A DNA stretch of 64,000 nucleotides. Source: an uncultured Aquimarina sp. GTDB taxonomy: Bacteria; Bacteroidota; Bacteroidia; Flavobacteriales; Flavobacteriaceae. Made by a program: the position numbers and the translations under genes. The notes beneath the pieces were generated by a model. It did no database searches. It saw only the letters and a program-made list of their open reading frames with translations, and was not told where the DNA came from. Shown here piece after piece: positions 1 through 8,858 of this stretch (position 1 is its first letter; the number at the start of each line of letters is the position of its first letter). The stretch lies in NCBI GenBank assembly GCA_947498455.1, contig CANMKK010000003.1, positions 62,001-126,000 on the forward strand, in the 5' to 3' direction.

Positions 1-594
1 AGGATGTTTGTTTACAAATTTACCTACAGGTGTTGCAAAAATCATCATAATCAATACTGAGATTATTACTGCTATAATCATTATTATCAAAGCATCATTA
101 GGATTTTCGCTTAAACCATTGGTCATACCTACAGCAGTAAGAATAGAATCAAAAGAGAATACAACATTTATAAGCGTTATCTGGACAATTGCTTTAGACA
201 AAGTACTAGAGCTTTTTTTCTCTAATTCCTTTTCTTCTTCGCCTTTTTCGTCTACTTTTTCATGGATTTCGTGTACACTTTTGTATAATAAGAAAATTCC
301 ACCACCAAATAAAATTAATGCCTGCCCACTAATTCCGGCTTCAATCCATGGGAGGTTGATATGCCAAAAGGGAGCTTCCATCGCAACTAATAATGATATT
401 CCGAATAGCAGAATAATTCGCATTACCATTGCCAAGAACAACCCTATATTTGTCGCCTTCTTCTGTTCATTATCCGGAAGTTTACTCGAAGCGATTGAAA
501 TAAAAATGATATTATCAATTCCTAAAACGATTTCTAAAAATGTCAATGTCAATAATGCAACCCAAGCGTCTGCAGATGTAAAAATTTCAAACAT
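1..594 (-). CDS. TerC family integral membrane protein (partial, 3' end off window)
   Basis: Translating the minus strand from the ATG at 594 gives a hydrophobic protein open to the window edge, so the C-terminus is missing. It contains LEIVLGIDNIIFIS near the N-terminus and FSFDSILTAVGM further on, the two acidic membrane motifs typical of the TerC/YkoY family. A charged loop (residues about 115-135, rich in E and K) separates them. TerC proteins are multi-pass membrane proteins tied to metal handling, such as manganese efflux, or tellurite resistance; the substrate here is not shown. The ATG overlaps the TAA of the upstream lipoprotein gene (TAATG), which suggests coupled translation. Confidence 0.9.
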   Translation of the reverse strand, partial: MFEIFTSADAWVALLTLTFLEIVLGIDNIIFISIASSKLPDNEQKKATNIGLFLAMVMRIILLFGISLLVAMEAPFWHINLPWIEAGISGQALILFGGGIFLLYKSVHEIHEKVDEKGEEEKELEKKSSSTLSKAIVQITLINVVFSFDSILTAVGMTNGLSENPNDALIIMIIAVIISVLIMMIFATPVGKFVNKHP

Positions 595-971
595 TATTTT
601 ATTTTTTTTGCGGTTCCTTTTTTCTTATTCTTAGTAACACCCACCAAACCATATTCAAATGTGTAAGTATCTTTATCTGTAGTTAATATTTTTATATGTA
701 TCGGCTTCTCATCAGCCATACGTTTAGGGTGTAATTTAGTTCCAATATATTCACATTCATTTATCCACCGTATACTAGAGGTATCACTCTTACCTAAAAA
801 ATAATCAATTTCTATAGAATCGTTTCTTACACTAGTAGTGGTTACAAGTTTTCCATTAAGATATGATTCAGATTGAAATGTTCCTTTATGAAAAATAGAG
901 CACTTTCTTTCTTGTTGGTAACAACCAAGTATAAATAGAGATATAAAGTATACAAGAATAATTCGTTTCAT
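594..971 (-). CDS. small conserved lipoprotein upstream of terC-like gene
   Basis: I place the start at the Met that begins MKRIILVYFISLFILGC (125 aa); an upstream in-frame Met adds six residues and spoils the signal peptide. The lipobox LILGC-type cysteine is residue 17, so the mature protein should be lipid-anchored. The mature part is short, mixed and lysine-rich at the C-terminus, with the pattern WINECEYIGTKLHPKRMADEKPI. I recognise it as resembling short lipoproteins common in Flavobacteria, which are sometimes misnamed DNA topoisomerase IV; nothing here suggests a topoisomerase. Its stop overlaps the start of the TerC gene, so the two are probably co-transcribed. Function unknown. Confidence 0.75.
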   Translation of the reverse strand: MKRIILVYFISLFILGCYQQERKCSIFHKGTFQSESYLNGKLVTTTSVRNDSIEIDYFLGKSDTSSIRWINECEYIGTKLHPKRMADEKPIHIKILTTDKDTYTFEYGLVGVTKNKKKGTAKKIK

Positions 972-1049
972 GTGATATTCTAAGAGCAAACGAAAATAAA
1001 TTTATTTTAAGAGAATTTATAGAAAGAAAAGAAAAATTTGTAAAGATTT

Positions 1050-1523
1050 TTAATTCTTATAAAAATCAAAAGTACCGTCTTTATAAAAAATTACAATTTG
1101 ATGAACTTCTTTTTCTGTATAAACAGATTTTATAGGAATGTCTTTTATATTATCTGAATCATCGATGTTTTCTTTTTGGATATTGTTATTTCGTTCTGGC
1201 TGAGAAAATAAATCTTGTTCCGTTTTATCTTCTTCAAGAGGAATAGTTGGTATAGGAATAGGGGTGGTAGATTCATTTTTTTTTGGAGTTATCTCAGATT
1301 TTGGAAAAAAGCCTTGTCCGTATAATAACCAATATAACTCAACTTCAGGATAGGCTTCTGTAATCTTCAAAACAAAATCTAAACTGGGTTTGTTCCTACC
1401 AGAAAGGATGTGAGAAATAGAAGAGCGTCCGACACCCATTGCATCAGCAAATCCAGAAGCCGAAATTGAATAATATTCCATCAATTTCTGTATTCTTTTT
1501 CCAAAATCCTCAGTGTTTACCAT
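1050..1523 (-). CDS. XRE/HTH_3-type transcriptional regulator
   Basis: The 157-aa protein has an N-terminal helix-turn-helix (residues about 7-62: FGKRIQKLMEYYSISASGFADAMGVGRSSISHILSGRNKPSLDFV, broken here only by reading, one domain) of the Cro/C1 type. A low-complexity linker (residues about 75-130, rich in P, E, N, D) follows, then a short conserved tail ending in YKDGTFDFYKN. There is no LexA/peptidase domain, so it is not a self-cleaving phage repressor. A perfect GTTTAC-N4-GTAAAC dyad covers its own start codon and related dyads fill the gap to the divergent M14 gene, so autoregulation is likely (inference). The effector is unknown. Confidence 0.88.
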   Translation of the reverse strand: MVNTEDFGKRIQKLMEYYSISASGFADAMGVGRSSISHILSGRNKPSLDFVLKITEAYPEVELYWLLYGQGFFPKSEITPKKNESTTPIPIPTIPLEEDKTEQDLFSQPERNNNIQKENIDDSDNIKDIPIKSVYTEKEVHQIVIFYKDGTFDFYKN

Positions 1524-1530
1524 TGTAAAC
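1515..1530. promoter_or_regulatory. perfect GTTTAC-N4-GTAAAC dyad over the regulator start codon
   Basis: GTTTAC CATT GTAAAC is a perfect 6-4-6 inverted repeat. The CAT in the spacer is the complement of the regulator's own ATG, so binding here would block its expression. Best candidate for an autoregulatory operator. Confidence 0.6.
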
Positions 1531-1583
1531 TATTTAAATACCTCATATCTGTCACAAAGGTAAACAATTTAATTTGAAAGTAG

Positions 1584-1599
1584 AATTACAAATGTAAAC
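1584..1599. promoter_or_regulatory. degenerate GTTTAC-N4-GTAAAC dyad
   Basis: AATTAC AAAT GTAAAC keeps the right half-site exactly and four of the six left-half bases (two mismatches), with the same 4-bp spacing as the start-codon dyad. An extra isolated half-site GTAAAC lies at 1560-1565. Confidence 0.4.
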
Positions 1600-1773
1600 A
1601 AGTAATTATTTACAATAAACTAAAACTTTATATAAGCTATATAATTAACTCATTTATAGATACTTGAATATAATTAAAAAGATGTTTAAATGTAAGACAT
1701 GAATACATAGAATATTTGGAAACAATTATTAAGTTACTGTTTAACAATGTAAATTAAACTAAAAATCGTTATT

Positions 1774-1838
1774 GTTTACATTTGGAAACAGTACTTGATG
1801 TACAATTGTAAATAGTAGATTGGTTTACAATTGTAAAA
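1774..1838. promoter_or_regulatory. three clustered GTTTAC-N4-GTAAAC-like dyads upstream of the M14 gene
   Basis: Three 16-bp dyads with the same 4-bp spacing lie at 1774-1789 (GTTTAC ATTT GGAAAC), 1798-1813 (ATGTAC AATT GTAAAT) and 1823-1838 (GTTTAC AATT GTAAAA). Centre-to-centre distances are 24 and 25 bp. They end 60 bp before the M14 start codon and are the likely binding sites of the divergent XRE-type regulator. Confidence 0.55.
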
Positions 1839-1898
1839 ATTCATTTCTTCTCTATGAATCCTCAATAAACAATAGTAATTTCGCTGTTTTGAAAGCGT

Positions 1899-3056
1899 AT
1901 GGAATCTAAAATATTATCACATTGGTTTACTAGATATAAAGAATCAACACTATTTGGTCGTTATATCAATTTAGAACATATTTTACCATTGCTAGATAGT
2001 TTATCTGGTAAAGTAATAATTGAACATATTGGGGATTCAGAAAATAATGCTCCTATCCATCTTCTGAAAATCGGAAAAGGATCTAAGCGGTTATTATTTT
2101 GGTCTCAGATGCATGGAAATGAAAGTACAACAACTAAAGCTGTATTTGATCTTCTGAATATGTTATTGGATGATAAGAATGAATTTTCTACAAAAGTCTT
2201 AGAAGAATGTACCTTATATATAGTACCTATTTTAAGTCCTGATGGGGCCAAAGCGTATACCAGACTTAATTACAATAAGGTAGACCTTAATAGAGATGCA
2301 CAAAATAAGACTCAAAAAGAAAGCGTGGTTTTGAGTAATCTTATAGATAGGGTTAAACCACATTTTGCATTTAATTTACATGGACAACGTACTATTTTTA
2401 GTGTTGGCAGTTCCGATATACCGGCTACGGTATCATTTTTGTCACCTGCTGGAGATTTAGAACGTTCTATAACTCCATGTCGAAAGATCGCTATGGAAAT
2501 TATTGTAGCAATGAATACTGTTTTACAGAAGTATATTCCGGATGGGGTAGGAAGATATGATGATGGGTTTAATATAAACTGTGTGGGAGATACATTATCA
2601 ACAATGAACATACCTACAATACTATTTGAGGCAGGACATTATCAAGGTGATTACGATAGAGAAAAAACTCGAGAATTTATATTTTATGCGCTAATTACTT
2701 CAATTAATTATATAGCAAATAATGCTATAAACGGAGATAAATACGAAGAATATTTTAAAATACCTGAAAATGGAAAATGTTTCTATGATGTAATTATAAG
2801 AGATGTTATTTTGGATAAAAAAAATATAGATATTTCTATTCAGTATGCTGAAGAATTATCAGAAAACAACATTAAATTTGTCCCAAAAATTGAAAAAATA
2901 GGAGATTTAAAAAAATTTTACGGACATAAAGAAATTATAGGGAATAAAAGACCGATATACAACGAAAACGTTACAGTAGAGGTGGTTCAGAAAAATGAGT
3001 TGAGTAAATTTCGACTAAAAGATGAATTATTCTCAGTAGAATTGATAAAAAGTTAA
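1899..3056 (+). CDS. M14 family zinc carboxypeptidase-like protein
   Basis: The 385-aa protein shows the M14 metallopeptidase layout. HGNE (H72 and E75) gives two zinc ligands, DLNRD (around R132) the substrate carboxylate contact, FNLHG (H161) the third zinc ligand, and LFEAGH (E244) the catalytic glutamate. There is no signal peptide, so it probably acts in the cytoplasm on peptides or modified amino acids. The region after about residue 280 is variable and may be a family-specific tail. It faces the XRE regulator across a dyad-rich gap and is followed 82 bp later by an Lrp/AsnC gene on the same strand, a pairing that fits amino-acid or peptide metabolism (inference). Confidence 0.85.
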   Translation: MESKILSHWFTRYKESTLFGRYINLEHILPLLDSLSGKVIIEHIGDSENNAPIHLLKIGKGSKRLLFWSQMHGNESTTTKAVFDLLNMLLDDKNEFSTKVLEECTLYIVPILSPDGAKAYTRLNYNKVDLNRDAQNKTQKESVVLSNLIDRVKPHFAFNLHGQRTIFSVGSSDIPATVSFLSPAGDLERSITPCRKIAMEIIVAMNTVLQKYIPDGVGRYDDGFNINCVGDTLSTMNIPTILFEAGHYQGDYDREKTREFIFYALITSINYIANNAINGDKYEEYFKIPENGKCFYDVIIRDVILDKKNIDISIQYAEELSENNIKFVPKIEKIGDLKKFYGHKEIIGNKRPIYNENVTVEVVQKNELSKFRLKDELFSVELIKS

Positions 3057-3138
3057 TATAAATTATATAAAAATGGGATTTTTCTGTTATTTTAGCAATG
3101 CATTGAGGAATAATTGGAAAAATTTATAAAAGTTTACT

Positions 3139-3618
3139 ATGGCAAAATTTAAATTAGACGAAGTAGATCACCAGATTTTAGATATGTTGATCGAAAACAC
3201 TAGAACTCCATTTACGGATGTGGCAAAAAAATTGCTGATTTCTGCGGGTACAGTTCATGTACGTGTAAAAAAGATGGAGGAAGCAGGTATTATTGAAGGT
3301 TCTTCATTAACATTGGATTATAAAAAGTTGGGATATTCCTTTATTGCCTATGTGGGGATTTATCTTCAGAATACCTCTCAAACGAAATTCGTTCTGCAAA
3401 GAATCAATGAAATACCATATGTTACCGTTGCACATATTACTACGGGGAAGTTCAATATATTCTGTAAAGTACGTGCTCAAGATACTAATCATGCTAAAGA
3501 TATTATTTTTATGTTGGATGATATAGATGGTGTATACCGTACAGAAACAATGATTTCATTAGAGGAAAGTATTAATGATAAAAAACGCTTAATGCATTCT
3601 ATTTTTCAGGATATGTAG
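3139..3618 (+). CDS. Lrp/AsnC family transcriptional regulator
   Basis: The 159-aa length is standard for the family. Residues about 6-60 form the AsnC-type winged helix (DEVDHQILDMLIENTRTPF, then DVAKKLLISAGTVHVRVKKM), and residues about 70-150 form the RAM ligand-binding domain. These proteins act as octamers that sense amino acids. It follows the M14 peptidase gene and ends at a clear terminator hairpin. Which amino acid it senses cannot be read from the sequence. Confidence 0.92.
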   Translation: MAKFKLDEVDHQILDMLIENTRTPFTDVAKKLLISAGTVHVRVKKMEEAGIIEGSSLTLDYKKLGYSFIAYVGIYLQNTSQTKFVLQRINEIPYVTVAHITTGKFNIFCKVRAQDTNHAKDIIFMLDDIDGVYRTETMISLEESINDKKRLMHSIFQDM

Positions 3619-3647
3619 AAAAAGGGTAGCATTGTAGTAATTATAAT

Positions 3648-3680
3648 AAACCCTTTGGAGCAATCTAAAGGGTTTTTCTT
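3648..3680 (+). terminator. rho-independent terminator after the Lrp/AsnC gene
   Basis: AAACCCTTT at 3648-3656 pairs with AAAGGGTTT at 3667-3675 across a 10-nt loop and is followed by TTCTTTG. It sits 30 bp after the stop codon. Confidence 0.8.
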
Positions 3681-3725
3681 TGTGAAATTGTAAAGTTTTC
3701 AATTATGTGATATTTAGAATAGATT

Positions 3726-3891
3726 TTATACGATTTATGGATAAGAAATTCGTATAAAGAGTTTGAATTATTTTGTACTAGATTAAGGCATAAAATTAAA
3801 GAATAGCAGTAGCTATTGTTCAATTTTATAACGCAGATATAATGCAAAAGAAACGAACTATATGCGAAAGTTTTATGCGTAAATCGTATTA
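3726..3891 (-). repeat. MITE-like repeat, copy 1 (full length, inverted relative to copy 2)
   Basis: This roughly 166-bp stretch is the reverse complement of 25125-25290 with few changes. Its ends are near-inverted copies of each other (TTATACGATTTAT at 3726 and GTAAATCGTATTA at the right end). An internal hairpin AATAGC-AGTA-GCTATT lies near the middle. It carries no convincing gene and lies between the terminator and the start of ppc, so its right end reaches within about 30 bp of that gene and may affect its promoter. Confidence 0.75.
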
Positions 3892-3921
3892 TTATTAACC
3901 AACCATTATAATACCAGAATT

Positions 3922-6507
3922 ATGGCGAGACAACCAAAAATTGAACGTTTTAACCACAGCGTTCTTACCAAGTATCAGATATACAATAGTATATTTATTA
4001 CATTACCTTTTGATAATATAACAAACACCGGAGTTTTGTTACCTCTATTTAATGAGGTGTGCGAGAAAGGATATGAGCAAAATAAAAATCCAACAGAAAT
4101 TATTGAAGTTTTTTTTAAATCATATCAAGATACCCCTTCTCAGAAAGAAAAGCATGATTTATTATTTCGATTTATCCAATATATCGAACGTCAGGTAGTA
4201 TTATTTGATGCAATAGAAGATGCAGCCTTTCCTATTGTTAATAATATGGATGGTCGAGGTACTTTAAGAAGTATTAAAGAAGAAGCACAGGCAAAAGGAC
4301 AACAAGAAGAATTAAAAGAGTATTTAAGACGGTTTAAGATAAGGCCAACACTTACAGCACATCCTACACAATTTTACCCTGGAACTGTTCTTGGGATTAT
4401 TCATGATTTAGATATTGCCATTCGTAATAATGATTCCCAAACAATAAAAAAATTATTAGCTCAGTTAGGGAAAACTGCTTTTTTTAAAAAAGAAAAACCT
4501 ACGCCTTATGACGAAGCTGTAAGCTTGATTTGGTACTTAGAAAATGTTTTTTATCAATCTGTTGGTAAGATATACAGTTACCTACAACAAAATATTTTCG
4601 AAGGAGAGGATCTTGCTAATGATTTGATAAATTTAGGCTTTTGGCCGGGAGGAGATAGAGATGGTAATCCATTTGTAACTACAGAAATTACACTAAAAGT
4701 TGCAAAAAGGTTGCGTAAGACTATTTTGATTAATTATTATCGGGATATGCGCGAATTAAAACGTAGGATTACTTTTGGAAATCTACAAGATAAGATCGCA
4801 GTTCTAGAAAGGGCATTGTATGATAATTTTTATTACGGAAAAACAGCGAAGCCTTTGTCAATTCAGACATTGATGAATGAATTGTTAGAAATCCGAGAAG
4901 AATTGATAGAAAAACATCAATCATTATTTCTAGAGGAATTACAGGAAATGATAAATAAAATAAAAATATTTGGGTTTCATTTTGCCACTTTAGATATAAG
5001 ACAAGACGCTAGAGTACATCATAATGTTCTTATGGATATAGTAAAAAGGACAAGTGAACTCGGGTTAGGTATCTTTCCTGAAAATTATGACGAATTGACA
5101 GAAGAAGATCAAGTAGATGTACTGTCTAATATAAAAGGAATTATTGATCCCGATATCCTCGATGATACTATAACCAAAGCTACAATAGAGTCGATTTATT
5201 CTATAAAAGAAATACAGAAGAATAATGGAGAACGTGGTGCGAATAGGTATATTATTAGTAATAACGGTAGTGTTCTTAATGTAATGGAAGCATTCGCAAT
5301 GATTAGGCTTTGTGATTGGGAAGAACCTACAGTAGATGTGATTCCGCTATTTGAAACAGTTCCCGACTTACGAGTAGCGCATCAGGTAATGGAAACCCTA
5401 TATAATAACCCGGTATATAAAGCTCATCTAGAACGAAGAGGTATGAAGCAAACCATTATGCTTGGTTTTTCTGATGGGACAAAAGATGGTGGGTACTTAA
5501 TGGCTAACTGGGGTATTTTTAAAGCTAAAGAAGCATTGACAGAAATATCCAGAAAATATGATGTAAAGGTTATATTTTTTGATGGTAGGGGAGGCCCACC
5601 AGCAAGAGGCGGCGGAAATACGAATCAATTTTATGCTTCTTTAGGTCCAACAATAGAAGATGAAGAAATTCAATTGACAGTTCAGGGACAAACTATAAGT
5701 TCTAATTTCGGAACATTGGACTCTTGTAGATATAACTTAGAACAATTATTAGGAGCGGGAGTAGAGAATGAGCTTACGAATAATGAGAATAATCTTTTTT
5801 CTGCAGAGGATAAGGAGACAATGCAAGAGTTGGCAGAAATAAGCTATAAAACATATGTTGATTTTAAGAATCACCCAAAATTTCTACCATATCTAGAACA
5901 TATGAGTACCCTAAAATACTATGGAAAAGCAAATATAGGAAGCCGTCCTTCTAAGCGAGGTAAAGGAACTAGCTTAGATTTTGGGGATTTAAGAGCAATT
6001 CCTTTTGTTGGTAGTTGGAGCCAGTTAAAACAAAATGTCCCAGGGTTTTATGGGGTTGGAACTGCCTTAAAATCTTTTGAAGATAAAGGAAATTTTGATG
6101 CAGTGGTATCATTGTATAAAGGATCCGCTTTTTTTAGAGCATTAGTAGGGAATAGTATGATGAGTTTAACCAAATCTTTCTTTCAATTAACGGCTTATAT
6201 GAAAGAAGATAATGAATATGGTGAATTTTGGAATATTATATATCAGGAATATGAGTTGACAAAGCGTTTATTACTAAAAATATCCGGATATAATGAATTA
6301 ATGGAAAATGAACCAGCAGGTAAAGCTTCTATAGAAGTAAGAGAACGGATTGTATTGCCGTTATTGACTATACAACAATATGCATTAAAGAAAATTCAAG
6401 ATATAAAGAGATCAAAACCTTCTAATACGGATGATTTAGAGGTTTACGAAAAAATGGTTACTCGTTCGTTGTTTGGAAATATTAACGCAAGTCGTAATTC
6501 GGCTTAA
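3922..6507 (+). CDS. ppc: phosphoenolpyruvate carboxylase
   Basis: The 861-aa protein catalyses carboxylation of PEP with bicarbonate to oxaloacetate, refilling the TCA cycle. Diagnostic motifs are LTAHPTQ (residues about 143-149, catalytic histidine), GGDRDGNPFVT (about 243), FDGRGGPPARGGGNT (about 553) and GSRPSKRG followed by LRAIPFVGSWSQ (about 674-698). It is slightly shorter than the enterobacterial enzyme (about 880 aa), which fits Bacteroidota homologues. The C-terminus ends NASRNSA instead of the usual NTG. The gene is alone on its strand, preceded by repeat copy 1 and followed by a strong hairpin. Confidence 0.97.
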   Translation: MARQPKIERFNHSVLTKYQIYNSIFITLPFDNITNTGVLLPLFNEVCEKGYEQNKNPTEIIEVFFKSYQDTPSQKEKHDLLFRFIQYIERQVVLFDAIEDAAFPIVNNMDGRGTLRSIKEEAQAKGQQEELKEYLRRFKIRPTLTAHPTQFYPGTVLGIIHDLDIAIRNNDSQTIKKLLAQLGKTAFFKKEKPTPYDEAVSLIWYLENVFYQSVGKIYSYLQQNIFEGEDLANDLINLGFWPGGDRDGNPFVTTEITLKVAKRLRKTILINYYRDMRELKRRITFGNLQDKIAVLERALYDNFYYGKTAKPLSIQTLMNELLEIREELIEKHQSLFLEELQEMINKIKIFGFHFATLDIRQDARVHHNVLMDIVKRTSELGLGIFPENYDELTEEDQVDVLSNIKGIIDPDILDDTITKATIESIYSIKEIQKNNGERGANRYIISNNGSVLNVMEAFAMIRLCDWEEPTVDVIPLFETVPDLRVAHQVMETLYNNPVYKAHLERRGMKQTIMLGFSDGTKDGGYLMANWGIFKAKEALTEISRKYDVKVIFFDGRGGPPARGGGNTNQFYASLGPTIEDEEIQLTVQGQTISSNFGTLDSCRYNLEQLLGAGVENELTNNENNLFSAEDKETMQELAEISYKTYVDFKNHPKFLPYLEHMSTLKYYGKANIGSRPSKRGKGTSLDFGDLRAIPFVGSWSQLKQNVPGFYGVGTALKSFEDKGNFDAVVSLYKGSAFFRALVGNSMMSLTKSFFQLTAYMKEDNEYGEFWNIIYQEYELTKRLLLKISGYNELMENEPAGKASIEVRERIVLPLLTIQQYALKKIQDIKRSKPSNTDDLEVYEKMVTRSLFGNINASRNSA

Positions 6508-6934
6508 GGTTTATAAGGCACATATTAATATCCAATATTAGATATTTAGGATCGTTAACTGAATTTATAAATATTTAGTGCCTTATCTCTTTTTATGAAA
6601 GGGATTAGTTTTTCAAACTTTCTTTCGTATATCTAAATTTAAATAAATAAACTAACCCGAGGCAGAGCCATCGGGGTAGTTTATTTATATTTCATGTCAA
6701 TCAAAATTTTTGAGTAGGTAATTATTGAATTTTAAATATTGATATATTGGTTCTTATGAGGTTTTTTATCTTATTTATAGGGGAATATTTAGTTAAAACG
6801 CGTATAAATACCTATACTAAAATTTAACATTTTTAGGTAAATTTGAGTTAAGCATAATTTGCGGAATAACGCTTTCATATCGATTTCTTGATTTCGCATG
6901 CTAGGAAAACTTATAATAACTAAACATCAAGCAC
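6508..6934. other. intergenic gap, ppc to haem-motif lipoprotein
   Basis: Apart from the hairpin at 6641-6692 I see no gene. TAAATTTG at 6838-6845 fits the flavobacterial -7 consensus TANNTTTG, but I found no matching TTG element about 20 bp upstream, so I do not call a promoter. Confidence 0.5.
6641..6692. terminator. strong hairpin downstream of ppc
   Basis: The arms are AAATAAATAAACTAACCCGA (6641-6660) and the stretch from 6671 to 6690 starting TCGGGGTAGTTTATTT. They pair nearly perfectly over about 19 bp with a 10-nt loop, followed by an AT-rich tail. It is 133 bp past the ppc stop and is the only terminator-like structure in this gap. Confidence 0.65.
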
Positions 6935-8512
6935 ATGAAAAAATTATCTTTTACTTTTGGTATAGTCATATTTTCTTTATTGATAGCTATTGGCTGTAAA
7001 AAGAAAGAAAAAGAAGGATATACAAGTACACCAGAGAAAAACACAGAAGAACAATTAGCTCTTGTTACACCAATAAACTTTAAACTTCCATCTGATGTAT
7101 TACAATCTTGTGTAGTTGGTGCTTCGGATTTTAAAAGTTGGTTTAAGGCTAATGAAGTTAGTAAAAATGGAATTGTATTACCTGCAAATAGTGTTACATT
7201 CCAGCATCGTAATAATTGCGATTTTTATAGATGGTCTGAACAAATGTTTTTATGGATGACATCTCCAATTATAAATGGGGATTATAGCGATGGCAGTGTT
7301 ATGGAGTCTTCTGTATTTTATACCGTTACGCCAGAAGTTAGTGGAAAAAGGGAGTTAATCCCACATAAAAAAGGATACCCGCTTAATGCTACCGCTAGTA
7401 TTCAAAAAAATGATTTTCCCGTTGATACTGAAGAAGGTCAGGCGACCAATGATGTGCTACTATCTCAGAAAGATTCTTTAGTATATTATATTTCTATGGT
7501 TAATGATGTGTATGCAGAGTTTGCCACTGCAGTAAAAGATAAAGACCCCAATATTAATGCATCTCAATTTCCTACAACTAAGGCAGAGAAGGATAGTATT
7601 GTTAAGTTTGCTGCTAAAAGAGGCACAATCATTACTGATGCTGATGCTTTGGCTATAGAAATTAAAACTTCTTGGGTAGAAGCAAAAACCTTGTCTGATC
7701 CAACCGAATATATAATCATAGATGCAATTGTTCCTACATATGTACAAACAGATTCTTTATGGACACCAAAAGGAACAAGACCTGCTAAGTTGGCAATGGT
7801 TGGTATACATGTTGTAGGTAGTACTGACGGACATCCTGAAATGGTCTGGGCTACTTTTGAGCATAAAAATAATGCTCCTAATTTATCTTATACCTATATA
7901 GATTCGACCAATGTAAGTAAAACGGTACCTGCTGATACAGGTAATGATTGGTTATTGAATAGTGATAGTGATAGTAAAGTGTATAATCAATCTCATATGA
8001 CGTATAAAAATGATAGTATTATTGCTAAGACTGTTATTAAAGGAAATGATACTATAAAATATACTATTAGCCCTAGTAATACTAAAATGACCAAGCCTTG
8101 GGGAGTTGCTGATGCCGGGGTTCCTAATTCAGAAAATGCTACTGTAGCTGCTTCTAATAGTCAGGTAATTTCCATTAATAATAGTGTTCTTGGAAAATTA
8201 ATTGATGGAGACTTACGTAAAAATTATCTTTTTATTGGAGCGACTTGGACAGACAATGGTGCTGGGCCAGACGGTACTAGTTATTCTTCTACTAATACAA
8301 AAGCAGGAGTTGCAATAGGAACTAGTCAGCTTGCTAATAGTACTATGGAAACATATGCTCAAAATGGATCTGCTTATGCACAATATGGAAGCTGTTTTTC
8401 ATGTCATCATGGTAGTGGTAATAGTTTAAAACCTGGTGATCTAAGTCACATATTTAGTGCTATACAACCACTAGAAGAAATTGTTAGCAATGGTAGTGTT
8501 AGTCAAGAATAA
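6935..8512 (+). CDS. large lipoprotein with C-terminal c-type haem (CXXCH) motif
   Basis: The 525-aa protein starts with MKKLSFTFGIVIFSLLIAIGC; the lipobox cysteine is residue 21, followed by a lysine-rich stretch. Most of the chain (about 60-470) is rich in S, T, N and D, as in exported proteins, and I recognise no named domain. At residues 487-491 it has CFSCH, a canonical covalent haem c attachment motif, in the context YGSCFSCHHGSGNSL. No obvious distal methionine is visible after it. It may be a surface or periplasmic electron-transfer protein, or an oxidoreductase with a terminal haem module. It is monocistronic, with no cytochrome-maturation genes nearby. Confidence 0.75.
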   Translation: MKKLSFTFGIVIFSLLIAIGCKKKEKEGYTSTPEKNTEEQLALVTPINFKLPSDVLQSCVVGASDFKSWFKANEVSKNGIVLPANSVTFQHRNNCDFYRWSEQMFLWMTSPIINGDYSDGSVMESSVFYTVTPEVSGKRELIPHKKGYPLNATASIQKNDFPVDTEEGQATNDVLLSQKDSLVYYISMVNDVYAEFATAVKDKDPNINASQFPTTKAEKDSIVKFAAKRGTIITDADALAIEIKTSWVEAKTLSDPTEYIIIDAIVPTYVQTDSLWTPKGTRPAKLAMVGIHVVGSTDGHPEMVWATFEHKNNAPNLSYTYIDSTNVSKTVPADTGNDWLLNSDSDSKVYNQSHMTYKNDSIIAKTVIKGNDTIKYTISPSNTKMTKPWGVADAGVPNSENATVAASNSQVISINNSVLGKLIDGDLRKNYLFIGATWTDNGAGPDGTSYSSTNTKAGVAIGTSQLANSTMETYAQNGSAYAQYGSCFSCHHGSGNSLKPGDLSHIFSAIQPLEEIVSNGSVSQE

Positions 8513-8858
8513 ATAAAATAGATTCTATAAGTAAGCTAAAAATGCGAAGCTTCTCTTTTTTCGCTGGAAGTGTAAGATTTTTATATATAAAAGCCGTGGA
8601 AGTTTTTCACAATTAAAAACAAAGGAGAATGAAAGAGTTTTTAACTTAATTATTTAGGCTTATTTTTAAAAGTTATACCGGTTTCTTATTTCATCTGGGA
8701 CATGGTATTATAATAAAACCTCGAAGCTTTTAGCTTTGAGGTTTCTTTTTATTGGCACCGCCAAAGGGTTTAATACCATTTGTCATCTTGATTAGTAGTG
8801 ACATTAATTATATCTTTTTTCTACCTGATCATTTTGTATTAAATATCTATGGGTATGG
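8513..8858. other. intergenic gap between convergent genes
   Basis: No gene seen. The only clear structure is the terminator-like hairpin at 8716-8744. The rest is AT-rich and unstructured by eye. Confidence 0.5.
8716..8752. terminator. terminator hairpin between convergent genes
   Basis: AAACCTCGAAGC and GCTTTGAGGTTT pair around a short TTTTA loop with one mismatch. CTTTTTATT follows on the plus strand, so the plus orientation looks best; it may also stop minus-strand reads. Confidence 0.65.

Noticed and set aside
8..634. Plus-strand open frame over the left edge
   Set aside because: It mirrors the TerC gene on the minus strand, is very rich in I, S and N and has no recognisable motif; the minus strand gives clear TerC motifs.
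3665..3847. 60-aa minus-strand frame in the first repeat copy
   Set aside because: It is the reverse of the MITE-like repeat, which is not coding elsewhere.
6838..6845. Flavobacterial promoter (TANNTTTG) upstream of the haem-motif lipoprotein, and similar hits before lon (22485) and aroC (38929)
   Set aside because: The -7 type box is short and frequent in AT-rich DNA; no matching TTG lies at the right distance, so these would be guesses.
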